DNA of 64,000 bases from Ornithinimicrobium laminariae (GTDB lineage: Bacteria; Actinomycetota; Actinomycetes; Actinomycetales; Dermatophilaceae): assembly GCF_019457945.1 (NCBI RefSeq), contig NZ_JAHZSU010000001.1, forward strand, positions 248,001-312,000. Direction: 5' to 3'. Positions within the stretch are counted from its first letter, which is position 1, and the number at the start of each line of letters is the position of its first letter. The position numbers were made by a program, and so were the translations under genes. Positions 40,458 to 49,793 of this stretch are shown piece by piece. Below the pieces are notes generated by a model. It saw only the letters and a list, made by a program, of their open reading frames with translations. It searched no databases and had not been told where the DNA came from.

Positions 40458-41192
40458 CTAGCGGCGGAACTTGATCAACGTCAGGCCCAGCAGTCGAGCA
40501 ATCACCAAGGCGATGTAGTTCATACCCGCTAGCATCTGAAGCATGATGATGGCGCGAGCGAAGTTAGCGTCAGCAGCCGGGGCGATATCGCTCAACCCGG
40601 TGCCGGTCAGCGTCGTTGTCGACAAGAACAACAACTCAAACCAACTCAGTTGCGCATCTCCCCCGGCCACCGTGAACGAGCCTGGGTAAATGATCTGCAC
40701 GGCTCCGTAGGTGTAGGCAAAGGCCCAGACCAAGACCGTGAAGGTAGCCCCTGTCGCCAGGAGTTCATCTCGGCTCACCCAAGCATCGGCGAACATGTAG
40801 CGCAGCAGCGAGACGGCCGTATAGAAGTAAAAGATGGCGTGGAAGACGTTGCTGATCAGCGTGATCCACACGGTTGGCGCGTCAGCCAGGGTGAGCGCGT
40901 CAGCGTCCACCCAAATTGCTTCGGCAATGGTCAACAGCAAGACCGGCGCACCGAGTGACCAGGCAACAATCCGAGTGGATGGCGTGCGGTTCACCGCCAA
41001 GACAGCCAACGCCAATACCAGCAACCCAAACAGCGAGATCACTGTCCGCCCAGCGCCCCCACTTTCGGTGAAGGGGAACACCAAAATGCCGATAAGTTGG
41101 GCAGCGAGCAGGACTCCTGATGGGTGCTCGCGCACCACATCCCACTGCCGCTGAAGTTTGGTGCGCCCAGCGGCGCCCGCGTTCTCGAACAT
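40458..41192 (-). CDS. Ion-channel-like membrane protein with non-canonical filter
   Basis: A 244-residue protein with about six membrane helices, ending in a pore module: WFELLFLSTTTLTGTGLSDI followed by a final helix. The loop corresponds to the K+-channel selectivity filter, but reads TLTGTGLSDI where TVGYGD is usual. No ligand-binding (RCK/cNMP) domain is present. Potassium selectivity therefore cannot be assumed. It lies between ftsK and rimO on the same strand and is not a usual member of this conserved block. Confidence 0.7.
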   Translation of the reverse strand: MFENAGAAGRTKLQRQWDVVREHPSGVLLAAQLIGILVFPFTESGGAGRTVISLFGLLVLALAVLAVNRTPSTRIVAWSLGAPVLLLTIAEAIWVDADALTLADAPTVWITLISNVFHAIFYFYTAVSLLRYMFADAWVSRDELLATGATFTVLVWAFAYTYGAVQIIYPGSFTVAGGDAQLSWFELLFLSTTTLTGTGLSDIAPAADANFARAIIMLQMLAGMNYIALVIARLLGLTLIKFRR

Positions 41193-41205
41193 GCCTAGAG
41201 CCTAA

Positions 41206-43929
41206 TCACGCTCGGCCGGTCAAACTCCATGCATCCTGCGATTCCTCGTCATCATCGCTATCGCCATAGTCGTGAGCGACGGGCGGAGCGCTGTCAGCGA
41301 TGGGGTCACCTGTCGCCTCTGAGGCTGCCGGCTCCGGCGGCTCCTGACCCTGCAACGCGGCCAAGGTCGCCTCAAGATCATCGGGCTTGACCATGACATC
41401 GCGTGCCTTGCTGCCTTCCGAAGGCCCGACGATGTTGCGAGACTCCATCAAGTCCATGAGCCGGCCAGCCTTGGCAAAGCCGACGCGCAACTTGCGCTGC
41501 AACATGGAGGTCGAGCCGAATTGTGTCGTGATGACCTGCTCGGCTGCCTGCAACAACAGGTCCAGGTCGTCACCGATGTCGTCTTCGACCTTTTTGCGCG
41601 GCGCTGCGACCGTGACGTCTTCGCGATAGCTCGGTGACAACTGGTCTGTGACGTGCGAGACCACATCGTTAATCTCTTGCTCAGAAACCCAAGCGCCTTG
41701 CACCCGCATGGTCTTGCTGGCGCCCATCGGCAAGAAGAGCGCATCACCTTGCCCGATCAGTTTTTCAGCGCCGGGTTGGTCCAACACCACACGGCTGTCT
41801 GTCACCGACGACGTGGCAAATGCCATCCGGCTGGGCACGTTGGCCTTGATCAGGCCCGTGACCACGTCCACAGACGGTCGCTGAGTTGCCAGCACGAGGT
41901 GGATGCCAGCGGCACGGGCCAACTGGGTGATTCGCACGACGGATTCTTCGACGTCGCGGGGCGCGACCATCATCAGGTCAGCCAACTCATCAACAACAAC
42001 CAGCAGATAGGGGTATGGCCGCAGCACCCGCTCCGAACCAGCCGGCGGCGAGATGGTCCCCGCCCGAACCGCCTTGTTGAAGTCATCGACGTGCTTAAAC
42101 CCGAAGGCAGAGAGGTCGTCGTAGCGCTGGTCCATCTCTTTGACGGTCCAGGCCAAGGCCTCAGCAGCCTTCTTTGGGTTCGTAATGATCGGCGTGATCA
42201 GGTGCGGGATGCCCTCATAGGCCGTCAACTCCACACGCTTGGGGTCAACCAAGATCATCCGAACCTCGTCCGGGGTGGACCGCATCAGGATCGAGGTGAT
42301 CATCGAGTTGATAAAGCTCGACTTACCCGAACCGGTCGCACCCGCCACCAAGAGGTGAGGCATCTTCGCGAGGTTGGCGATGACATACCCGCCCTCAACG
42401 TCCTTGCCGACACCCATCACCATCGGATGTGCGTTGTTCCGCGACGCTTGCGAGCGCAAGACATCGCCGAGCGACACGTTCTCCCGGTCGGTGTTGGGGA
42501 TTTCAACACCAACAGCGGACTTGCCGGGAATGGGCGACAGGATCCGTACATCGGCCGAAGCCACCGAATAGGCAATGTTCTTGGAGAGCGCAGTGATCCT
42601 CTCGACCTTCACGCCGGGACCCAGCTCAACTTCGTAGCGGGTCACGGTTGGGCCGCGCATGAAGCCGGTGACCTGGGCATCAATGCCGAAGTCATCGATT
42701 ACCTGGGTCAGCGCGTTAACCACCTTGTCGTTCGCTTCAGAACGGGTCTTGTGCGGGCTGCCTGGTTTGAGGAGTTCGTTCTCGGGCAGGACGTACGTCA
42801 CGTCACCAGCCAGCATCAATTGCTCGACACGTTGAGGAAGCGGCGAGTTCGGTGGCGCTTCAAGCACTTCGGGTTGCCCGGCCGGAACAGTCTTGGGCAC
42901 AGGCCGAGTGCCAGGAACCGGCGGGATGGGGCCGGTTGCGTCTGGGTCACTCACGGCGCCCTTGGACTTCGGCTTCTTTTGGGCACTCGCCCCCGCCGCA
43001 CTTCCGGCAGCAGTGGCCGCAGGCTTGCCCCTCAAGGACTTGGACTCAGTGCGCTCGACTTCGGCGGCCTGATCGAAGGCGGGGTTGCCGGTGCGCTCGA
43101 CGCGGCGACGCTCCTTGCGCTGCGAGCGCGACATGCGAGAGCCGTCTTCGTTGTCGAAGCGGCTGGAGTTAAAGAGTGTCTCTTCGATTTCGCGCAGACG
43201 GTCCGGGATGCGGTGTGCCGGCGTTGCCGTGACGACCAGCAGGCCAAAGATGGCCAGCAGGCTCAGCAAGATGAGTGTTCCCCACATCGTGATGGCCGCG
43301 GTGATCGGTGCCGCAATCATGAAGCCGAGGATGCCGCCCGCGTCCTGGAGCGCCCCCATACCCAGGCTGTAGTCAGGAGAGTCGAAGGCGAGGTGCGTCA
43401 ACCCACACGCCGCGAGGATGAGCGCTGAACTGCCCACCATGAAGCGGTTGTTGGCAACCTGTTCTTGCGGTGTCTTGAGCATCCGCACGCCGAAAATGAC
43501 AAAAACGATAGGCATCACCAGGGCAACTCGCCCAAAGGTGCCAGCCGAGACGGCATGGATTGCGGTGCCGACGACACCTGGCAGACCCCACCACTCTCGG
43601 ATGGCAATCACGACCGCTAGCCCGATCAGCAGGAAGCCAAATCCGTCACGACGGTGCTCGGGCTCTAGGTCTTGGGCGCTACTGCTCGCCTTGCGAACTG
43701 CTCCTCCGGTCACGGTGGCCATTCCCATCCAGGTTCCACGCGCTACTCGCCAGGGAAGCGGGCCGCGTGGGTCACGGGTCTTTTGTGCTGTGGTCTTTTT
43801 GGTGCTCTTGGAATTAGTGCCCTTGCGGGCACCGCTGCCACTTTGAGCGGTCGTTTTTTTGGCGGCCGGACGCGTGCTACCAGCCTTAGCGCTGGAGCGC
43901 GGCCGGGACGTCGTCGCAGAATTGGCCAT
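41206..43929 (-). CDS. ftsK: DNA translocase FtsK
   Basis: FtsK anchors at the septum and pumps the terminus regions of the chromosomes apart. A basic Ser/Thr/Lys/Ala-rich N-terminus precedes four membrane helices (to about residue 215). A linker of some 170 residues follows, then the motor: alpha/beta domains with Walker A GATGSGKSSF and Walker B LLVVVDELADLM, and the C-terminal winged-helix gamma domain (TSMLQRKLRVGFAKAGRLMD). I use ATG 43929; ATG 43947 in the same frame is an alternative. Neither has a clear Shine-Dalgarno site. The tail after the gamma domain is acidic (YGDSDDDEES). Confidence 0.95.
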   Translation of the reverse strand: MANSATTSRPRSSAKAGSTRPAAKKTTAQSGSGARKGTNSKSTKKTTAQKTRDPRGPLPWRVARGTWMGMATVTGGAVRKASSSAQDLEPEHRRDGFGFLLIGLAVVIAIREWWGLPGVVGTAIHAVSAGTFGRVALVMPIVFVIFGVRMLKTPQEQVANNRFMVGSSALILAACGLTHLAFDSPDYSLGMGALQDAGGILGFMIAAPITAAITMWGTLILLSLLAIFGLLVVTATPAHRIPDRLREIEETLFNSSRFDNEDGSRMSRSQRKERRRVERTGNPAFDQAAEVERTESKSLRGKPAATAAGSAAGASAQKKPKSKGAVSDPDATGPIPPVPGTRPVPKTVPAGQPEVLEAPPNSPLPQRVEQLMLAGDVTYVLPENELLKPGSPHKTRSEANDKVVNALTQVIDDFGIDAQVTGFMRGPTVTRYEVELGPGVKVERITALSKNIAYSVASADVRILSPIPGKSAVGVEIPNTDRENVSLGDVLRSQASRNNAHPMVMGVGKDVEGGYVIANLAKMPHLLVAGATGSGKSSFINSMITSILMRSTPDEVRMILVDPKRVELTAYEGIPHLITPIITNPKKAAEALAWTVKEMDQRYDDLSAFGFKHVDDFNKAVRAGTISPPAGSERVLRPYPYLLVVVDELADLMMVAPRDVEESVVRITQLARAAGIHLVLATQRPSVDVVTGLIKANVPSRMAFATSSVTDSRVVLDQPGAEKLIGQGDALFLPMGASKTMRVQGAWVSEQEINDVVSHVTDQLSPSYREDVTVAAPRKKVEDDIGDDLDLLLQAAEQVITTQFGSTSMLQRKLRVGFAKAGRLMDLMESRNIVGPSEGSKARDVMVKPDDLEATLAALQGQEPPEPAASEATGDPIADSAPPVAHDYGDSDDDEESQDAWSLTGRA

Positions 43930-43999
43930 GGTGGCACGGTACGACATGCACGTCTAGTCACACAGGACCCACGCGGCACACTATCCACAAAGTGGCGGA

Positions 44000-44584
44000 C
44001 TAGGAGCGTCCGGACACCAGCATCAACAAGTCGATTGACCGGCCACGCACCCGCGGCCCCTCCCCCACATCAAGGTCAGCATCAGTGGCAACCAGCCTGC
44101 GCCCGCGTGCGATTTCTTTGCCGCCACCCATCTTCACCGATGTCGCCAATTGCAACTTCAACGCGGTGACGACATATTCGATCGGATAGTCACCCTCAAA
44201 TCCCAAAGGGCGACGGATGTCCTCACCGTGCACGAACGCTTCGACCAAACGACTCGACAATGGGGCGGGCGGGGTGGCGGTGAAATAAGCGACTCGTCGC
44301 CATTCCGCGAGCGAGTCTTGTGGGGCGTCCCGGCGCTCGCGCCGGACTCCGACCTCGTTATCAGCATCGAAGTCGAAACGTGCCTGCGCCAGCCGCCAAG
44401 CGAAGCCCAACCGGGTGGTCTTAGCGGCGTCGATCAAATGCGCCAGCAGGTCATGCACGCTCCATCCATCGCACAGCGAGGCGGTGTCCCAGTGCACCTG
44501 CTCTAGCCCCCGCAGGTCGCCTGCCAGAGCCAATCGCTCTCGATGAACGGCGTCCCAGATGGCAGCCTTTTGCGCCTTATTCAT
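44000..44584 (-). CDS. TIGR03083-like protein with mycothiol-dependent maleylpyruvate isomerase N-terminal fold
   Basis: A DinB/MDMPI four-helix-bundle protein of 194 residues. The segment LCDGWSVHDLLAHLID carries the metal-binding His of the fold; a later His (FVHGEDIRRPLG) completes the site. Many actinobacterial members act as mycothiol-dependent transferases, but the substrate is unknown. The ATG at 44582-44584 with GGGAGA just upstream lies inside the last codons of the DUF2161 gene (overlap of eight bases), so the two are translated together. Confidence 0.82.
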   Translation of the reverse strand: MNKAQKAAIWDAVHRERLALAGDLRGLEQVHWDTASLCDGWSVHDLLAHLIDAAKTTRLGFAWRLAQARFDFDADNEVGVRRERRDAPQDSLAEWRRVAYFTATPPAPLSSRLVEAFVHGEDIRRPLGFEGDYPIEYVVTALKLQLATSVKMGGGKEIARGRRLVATDADLDVGEGPRVRGRSIDLLMLVSGRS

Positions 44585-45248
44585 GTTCTCCCTTGTCGAC
44601 ATCCGCACGCAGTCCGTAAATGCCCGGGCTGATGCGCTCGAACCAACCGTAGTGGTTATCGGCCATCATCCTGGTGGCTAACTTCACCCCAGTCGCCTTC
44701 GCGACATGGGCACCTTTGGATGGCCCATGCTCCAGCAGATGCTTCTTCAGTCGATCGGCGTCTTGGCGGTAGGCGGTCACGGTGCCACCTCGGCTAGCGG
44801 ACCCGCCGAGATTGGGGTCACCCTCGCGCCGGGCAAACTCACGCAGGAGCAGCCGCTTTCGCTTGGCAGACTTTCTCGGCTTGAAGGGGGCTGGATCAAC
44901 CACAACCTGCACGTGATCGTCTCGCAACCGCACGACAATCAGCCCAAGCCCTAAGCGCCGGCAGAGCTTCTGATTGGCCTTGAGACTCGTGTGCCACCGA
45001 TGTCCCGAACTGCTGGGGATCGCCAAATAGACCCAATCGCTGATCGCCTGGCGCGCAATGCCCTGGTGCACCAAAGCCAGCGAGAAACCCACTTTGAGCT
45101 CAACGACGACAGGCTCTTCGGGCGCGTCTGGATGCACGGCCACCAGGTCTGCAGCACCCACCTCGCCCTTGACGTGATACCCCTGACCTACGAGCAGCGA
45201 CTTCACCGGCCCATACAGGTCGCTCTCGGTCGGTCGTTGGCTGGTCAC
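44577..45248 (-). CDS. DUF2161 protein, PD-(D/E)XK nuclease-like
   Basis: A 223-residue protein with a restriction-endonuclease-like core in its N-terminal half: AADLVAVHP followed by VVVELKVGF, i.e. Asp-x(n)-Glu-x-Lys, the metal-binding catalytic set. GIARQAISDWVYLAI and LGLGLIVVRL complete the fold. The C-terminal part (about 135-215) is basic and contains a helix-turn-helix-like region (EHGPSKGAHVAKATGV), suggesting nucleic-acid binding. Family DUF2161 has no established function. It is first in an operon with the MDMPI-like gene. Confidence 0.8.
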   Translation of the reverse strand: MTSQRPTESDLYGPVKSLLVGQGYHVKGEVGAADLVAVHPDAPEEPVVVELKVGFSLALVHQGIARQAISDWVYLAIPSSSGHRWHTSLKANQKLCRRLGLGLIVVRLRDDHVQVVVDPAPFKPRKSAKRKRLLLREFARREGDPNLGGSASRGGTVTAYRQDADRLKKHLLEHGPSKGAHVAKATGVKLATRMMADNHYGWFERISPGIYGLRADVDKGEHE

Positions 45249-45276
45249 GATCCCATCTTGGCAAACTCAGCCGTCA

Positions 45277-46407
45277 TTACGCGTCAACCACAAGGTCTCC
45301 ATTCGGATAGGCGCAGCACGGCAGGAACTTGCCCGCCGCGATTTCACGAGGCCGGATGCCGCCAGCATGTTGCATATCGACCTGCCCGCTGACGAGATCG
45401 CTCTTGCACGTTCCGCAGAGTCCCTGCCCGCACGAACTGCGGATGACAACCCCTGCGGCCGTTGCGGCTTCGAGCACGGTCGTGCCAGGGGGGCAGACAA
45501 CGTCGATCCCGCTGCGCCGGAAGTGCAGGCTGGCGGTGCCGGCTTCCCGCTCAACCTCGGCTGGGGCATCAGGAACAGCGGTCAGCGGCACTGCGGGAAC
45601 TTCCAGGGTGAAGCTCTCCTGATGCACCTGCCCAGGATCGACACCTAGCTCGGCGAGCACGGCATGTGCCGCCCTCATATACTGCGGCGGTCCGCAGATG
45701 AAGACCTCCCGCGCGGCGACATCCGGCACGCTCGCTGCCAGGAGAGGCGCGGTGAGCCGTCCGCGTTGGCCGGTCCAGCGCTCTTCAGGGCTGTCGTCCT
45801 CGCAAATGTTGGTGACGGCGAGCGCTAGCCCGGCACCCGCTAGGGTGGCCAATTCGCTCCGGGCGATGATGTCTACAGGGCTGCGCGCGCTGTGCACAAA
45901 GGCCACATTGCAGTCTTCAGCCAAGTCCGCCAATGTCCTCGTCATGGAGAGCATCGGCGTGACACCGCTCCCAGCCGAGAGGAACAGATACTTCAAAGCT
46001 GGATAGTTAACCAGGGAAAACTCCCCTAGCGGACCTCGCACCAAGGTTTGCTGCCCGACGCGGAAGTTGTCGTGCAACCAATTGGAGACGACGCCGTTTG
46101 GCACTCGCTTGACCGTGATGGTGAGCAGGTGTGGCCGCGTGGGCGGTGACGAGATCGTGTAGCACCGTTCGTGTTGCTCACCGTTGATCTCAACCGTAAG
46201 CACCACATACTGGCCCGGTTCGAAGGTGAAGTTTTGCGGAGTGAGCGGCTCAAGCACGTAAGTCGACACGTCAGGCGTGAGGGCAATCACCGCCTTACAC
46301 AGCATCACTTGGTCGAAGGCGCCCTCGGCACCGGGTAACAAACTCAACTGTGGGGCGGCAGCCGCAACGCTGGTGACTCTTTGTTGGCCGTTCGTGATCG
46401 CGCTCAT
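45277..46407 (-). CDS. Oxygenase reductase component, FNR plus 2Fe-2S (GbcB-like)
   Basis: A 376-residue electron-transfer protein that passes electrons from NAD(P)H to the Rieske oxygenase encoded just upstream. The FAD site is RCYTISSPP, the NAD(P) site GSGVTPMLSM, and the C-terminal plant-type ferredoxin domain has CGQGLCGTC plus the last Cys in LPCCAYP. Its ATG overlaps the oxygenase stop by one base (TGATG), so the two proteins are coupled. Similarity in arrangement to glycine-betaine monooxygenase GbcB is clear; carnitine or stachydrine systems use the same type of reductase. Confidence 0.88.
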   Translation of the reverse strand: MSAITNGQQRVTSVAAAAPQLSLLPGAEGAFDQVMLCKAVIALTPDVSTYVLEPLTPQNFTFEPGQYVVLTVEINGEQHERCYTISSPPTRPHLLTITVKRVPNGVVSNWLHDNFRVGQQTLVRGPLGEFSLVNYPALKYLFLSAGSGVTPMLSMTRTLADLAEDCNVAFVHSARSPVDIIARSELATLAGAGLALAVTNICEDDSPEERWTGQRGRLTAPLLAASVPDVAAREVFICGPPQYMRAAHAVLAELGVDPGQVHQESFTLEVPAVPLTAVPDAPAEVEREAGTASLHFRRSGIDVVCPPGTTVLEAATAAGVVIRSSCGQGLCGTCKSDLVSGQVDMQHAGGIRPREIAAGKFLPCCAYPNGDLVVDA

Positions 46408-47696
46408 CAGTTTGCTTCCGTGTCATGAGCTTCAAGACGGCGTAGGTACCACCGCACAAAGGCCTCAACTTGGTATTCACTGCGCATGTAGGGCCCCGGG
46501 TCGTATGCCGGACTCGAGACACCCCGTTGGGCGCGGGCGACAAACTCCGAATCTTGAGCGTTGGTTTCTCGCCAGACGTAGGTCAAGGCATCGATGTCGT
46601 AGTCGACACCCTCGACCGCATCCTCATGGACCAGCCAGGTGGTGCGCACCATAGTGCGATCAGGACCAAGCGGGAAAACCGCAAACGTCACAGCGTGATC
46701 AGACATGAAGTGGAACCACGCGTTCGGCTGCAGATGCATCGAAAGCCGACCTAGCCGAGGCATGTCTAGATCCCCCATCAGGCGTTGGCACAGCAGACTG
46801 CCGTCCAAGCTGAAGGACTCTCCGACCCCATCGAGGGCTTCTCGCTGGATGCGAAAAGCGGTCGCTGGCTCGACGAGTTCTTCGATGCGTTCGAAGCGCA
46901 GACCCCGCTGACTACAGGCCAACTCGAGCTCACTCTCGGCCAAGAGGTAACGCTCGTGCGCCGGGCGAAGCCGGGTCGGCACCTCGTCGTCAGCGAGGCC
47001 ATAGGTCAGGAAGAACGTGCTCGACAGCTCCGGGTGCCCCTCGCAGTGGTAGCACTCGCGATTGTTCTCCATCACGAGTTTCCAGTTGCCCGTCTCGACG
47101 ATGTCTTGCTGGGCCGCCACTTTGGTGCGGTCTAGTTGATGACCTTGCAGGTAGGGCTCAATTCGCTCGGCCATGCTGTCGATGTCTGCTGGCGGGTCGC
47201 TAGCCAGGCAGAGATAGATGAGTCCGCCCACGACTTTGACGGCAACGTTTTTGAGGGCAAAGCAGGCCGGATCAAAGTCGGCCTCTGCGCCTGGGACGTG
47301 CAGCAACTTCCCGCTAGTGCTGTAGGTCCAGTAGTGGTATCCGCAGACCAGGTTGCCGACCACACCCTGCTCGTCCGTCAAGATCTTGGCTCCGCGATGA
47401 CGGCAGACGTTGTGGAACGCTTGCATTTGCTCGTCGTCATCACGAAGCACCATGATCGAGATCGGCCCGAAGTCGAGCGTGATGTAGTCGCCCGCCTCCC
47501 GCACCTGCGCCTCGGTGGTGGCGAAGAACCAATGCCGCCCGAAAATGACCTCAAGGTCGTGGTCAAACACCTTTGGGCTCGTGTAGAACTCACCCACCAG
47601 AGGTCCGCCCGGAGACCACTTCCCGGCCAAAGCAGCCACGGAATCGTTGGCGACTTGCTTCCGGGCTTGATCTGCCCTGTGGGTATCGATGGTCAT
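46407..47696 (-). CDS. Rieske non-heme iron oxygenase alpha subunit (GbcA/Stc2-like)
   Basis: A 429-residue oxygenase subunit for N-demethylation of a quaternary ammonium compound. The Rieske cluster ligands are CRHRG and CGYHYW about 20 residues apart (residues 80-105). The mononuclear iron site is within ENNRECYHCEGHPEL, a pattern shared by glycine betaine and stachydrine demethylases. The start is ATG 47694-47696 with GAGGAGGAAA upstream; the frame continues 13 codons further. It lies 23 bases after the flavoprotein gene and before its reductase. Glycine betaine, proline betaine and carnitine are all candidate substrates. Confidence 0.88.
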   Translation of the reverse strand: MTIDTHRADQARKQVANDSVAALAGKWSPGGPLVGEFYTSPKVFDHDLEVIFGRHWFFATTEAQVREAGDYITLDFGPISIMVLRDDDEQMQAFHNVCRHRGAKILTDEQGVVGNLVCGYHYWTYSTSGKLLHVPGAEADFDPACFALKNVAVKVVGGLIYLCLASDPPADIDSMAERIEPYLQGHQLDRTKVAAQQDIVETGNWKLVMENNRECYHCEGHPELSSTFFLTYGLADDEVPTRLRPAHERYLLAESELELACSQRGLRFERIEELVEPATAFRIQREALDGVGESFSLDGSLLCQRLMGDLDMPRLGRLSMHLQPNAWFHFMSDHAVTFAVFPLGPDRTMVRTTWLVHEDAVEGVDYDIDALTYVWRETNAQDSEFVARAQRGVSSPAYDPGPYMRSEYQVEAFVRWYLRRLEAHDTEAN

Positions 47697-47719
47697 GGTT
47701 TCCTCCTCGTCGGTGATCG

Positions 47720-49762
47720 CTAGATCGCCCAGCAAAGCCGCAGGGCGTCGTAGATCGCGGCGTGGATATTGCGGCTCGCGACCGCATCTCCAATCCGGAA
47801 CAGCTGAAACTTCCCCGCGTCGTTGGTGCGGATCCCCTGGGGATCGCCAGCCAGGAGAGCGCTTTGATTGACCTCGCCGAGGTTGATGGAGTCGGGGACC
47901 AACTCAAAATACAAATCGTCGTTGGGTAGCGTGCCGTGCTCGACCACGACGGTGTCGACCGCTCGATCCCACGTCTTGGTGGTGTAGTCGCTGCCAAGAT
48001 GGGCTATGAGCCGCTTGCCCTCGCCGCGGCTAACGCCGATGAGCCGGGTCGCCAAGGTGGTGCGCACCGAATGCTCGGCAAAGGCAGTCAAGTAGGCCGG
48101 GCTGTTCATGCTGCCAACCCCCGGTGCCAGGATGCGCTCCGGTGTCATCAATTCGACAGCGGCCTGGGGCGCCAGCAACTCGGCCGCGCCCATGGCACTC
48201 TCGCTGCCGTTGTCGTCATAAATCAAGACCTGCCCCTTGGGATGCACAGTGCCGTCCATCACGTCCCAGGTGTCGTGCACCAGGTTGGCTCCGGTCTGCA
48301 AAAAACTGGTGTTGGGAGTCCCTCCAGTGGCAATGATCACCACGTCCGGGGACATCGCCCGGATCGAATCGGCCTCCGCGTAGACACCGAGGCGCAATTC
48401 AACGCCGAGCAGTCGGCACTCACTGACCCGCCAATCAACGATCCCGATGAGATCCCGGCGACGGGGCGCTCTCGCGGCGAGCAGCACCTGCCCACCAGCA
48501 CTGTCACTAGCTTCCACAATCGTGACCCGGTGCCCACGTTCGCCCAGCACTCGCGCGGCCTCTAACCCCGCTGGGCCAGCCCCGACGATGACGATGCGCT
48601 TGGTCTGTGACTCACTCGGCTGAACCAGATGCGGCAGGCTTTGCTCCCGTCCCGTCGCGGGGTTGTGGATGCACTTGGCGTCGCCTGACTCATAGATCGC
48701 ATCGAGGCAATAGTTGGCGCCCACACACGGCCGGATTCGGTCTTCTTCCCCTCGCGCGACCTTGGCGACCAAGTAGGGGTCCGCTAGCTGCGCCCGGGTT
48801 AAACCGACCAGATCGAGCAAACCTTCACGCACGGCATACCGCGCTGTCGCGACGTCGCCGATTCTTCCGGCGTGCATCACGGGTATGCCGACAGCCCGTT
48901 TAATTTGGCCGGCGAAGTCGAGCGCTGGTGCCGACGGAGTGCCCATGGAAGGGATCACTTCGGCCAGTCGAGCGTCGCGGTCGATCGTGCCTTTGATGAC
49001 TGACAAAAAGTCGACACCAGCCTCGGTGAGGTGTTTAACGGCTAGCAGGGTGTCTTCGCGCTCAAGCCCTGGGTCGGTGTCTTCTTGCATGCTCATCCGC
49101 AGACCGATGAGGAACCCGGGATCGACCGCAGCCCGGATCGCCCGGATCACCCGCAACGGAAACTCCATACGCGCTTGCGGGTCACCACCGAACGCGTCAT
49201 CACGGTGGTTGGTGGCCGGGGATAAAAAGCCGTCGAAGAGGTGGCCATACGAGTCCACCTCGATGCCGTCGAGCCCGCCAGCCTGGCAACGCTGCGCTGC
49301 TTCGGCGTATTGCGCCACGATGCGATCGATGTCCCACACCTCGGCCTGTTTGGGAAACGAGCGGTGGGCAGGTTCGCGCAGCGGCGAGGGGAAGACGACG
49401 GGCAGCCAGTCCGCGGTGAAGTTGCTGGTCCGTCGGCCAAGGTGGGTGATCTGGCACGTCACGGCTGCGCCAGCCTCATGGACATCGTCAGCTAGTCGCC
49501 GCAGCCATGGAACAACTTCGTCCTTGTAGAGCAAGATGTTGCCAAAGGCCGGAGGGCTATCCGGAGCCACCACAGCTGATCCGCCGATCATGGTCAGACC
49601 AACCCCACCTCGAGCCTTCTCAAGGTGGTAGAGCCGATACCGATCCTTGGGCATGCCGTCCACGGTGTACGCAGGTTCGTGCGAGGTGCTCACTATGCGG
49701 TTGCGCAGGGCGAGCGGGCCGATGTCAAACGGCTGGAGAAGCGGGTCGGAAAGTGCGGCCAT
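47720..49762 (-). CDS. NADH:flavin oxidoreductase-type demethylase (DgcA/StcD-like)
   Basis: A 680-residue flavoprotein with an N-terminal OYE-like FMN barrel (LLQPFDIGPLALRNRIV; HLFDGFLSPATNHRDDAFGG) and a C-terminal dinucleotide-binding domain (IVIVGAGPAGLEAARVLGER). The link region CVGANYC ... CIHNP corresponds to the 4Fe-4S site of trimethylamine dehydrogenase, but one of the four Cys positions is Ala. Related enzymes demethylate dimethylglycine (DgcA) or N-methylproline (StcD). DgcB, the usual DgcA partner, is absent, which leans slightly to the StcD type. The start is ATG 49762 (AGGA ten bases upstream); a GTG at 49813 is in frame but would overlap the operator dyad. First gene of the operon, divergent from the LysR gene. 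Confidence 0.85.
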   Translation of the reverse strand: MAALSDPLLQPFDIGPLALRNRIVSTSHEPAYTVDGMPKDRYRLYHLEKARGGVGLTMIGGSAVVAPDSPPAFGNILLYKDEVVPWLRRLADDVHEAGAAVTCQITHLGRRTSNFTADWLPVVFPSPLREPAHRSFPKQAEVWDIDRIVAQYAEAAQRCQAGGLDGIEVDSYGHLFDGFLSPATNHRDDAFGGDPQARMEFPLRVIRAIRAAVDPGFLIGLRMSMQEDTDPGLEREDTLLAVKHLTEAGVDFLSVIKGTIDRDARLAEVIPSMGTPSAPALDFAGQIKRAVGIPVMHAGRIGDVATARYAVREGLLDLVGLTRAQLADPYLVAKVARGEEDRIRPCVGANYCLDAIYESGDAKCIHNPATGREQSLPHLVQPSESQTKRIVIVGAGPAGLEAARVLGERGHRVTIVEASDSAGGQVLLAARAPRRRDLIGIVDWRVSECRLLGVELRLGVYAEADSIRAMSPDVVIIATGGTPNTSFLQTGANLVHDTWDVMDGTVHPKGQVLIYDDNGSESAMGAAELLAPQAAVELMTPERILAPGVGSMNSPAYLTAFAEHSVRTTLATRLIGVSRGEGKRLIAHLGSDYTTKTWDRAVDTVVVEHGTLPNDDLYFELVPDSINLGEVNQSALLAGDPQGIRTNDAGKFQLFRIGDAVASRNIHAAIYDALRLCWAI

Positions 49763-49793
49763 ACCTTCAGTGTCCTGGCCAAGAAAGTAAAAG

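Noticed and set aside
41653..43428. 591-codon open frame antisense to ftsK
   Set aside because: It lies fully inside the ftsK coding region, has no ribosome binding site and its product is a low-complexity Arg/His-rich mixture; it is a shadow caused by high G+C codon use.
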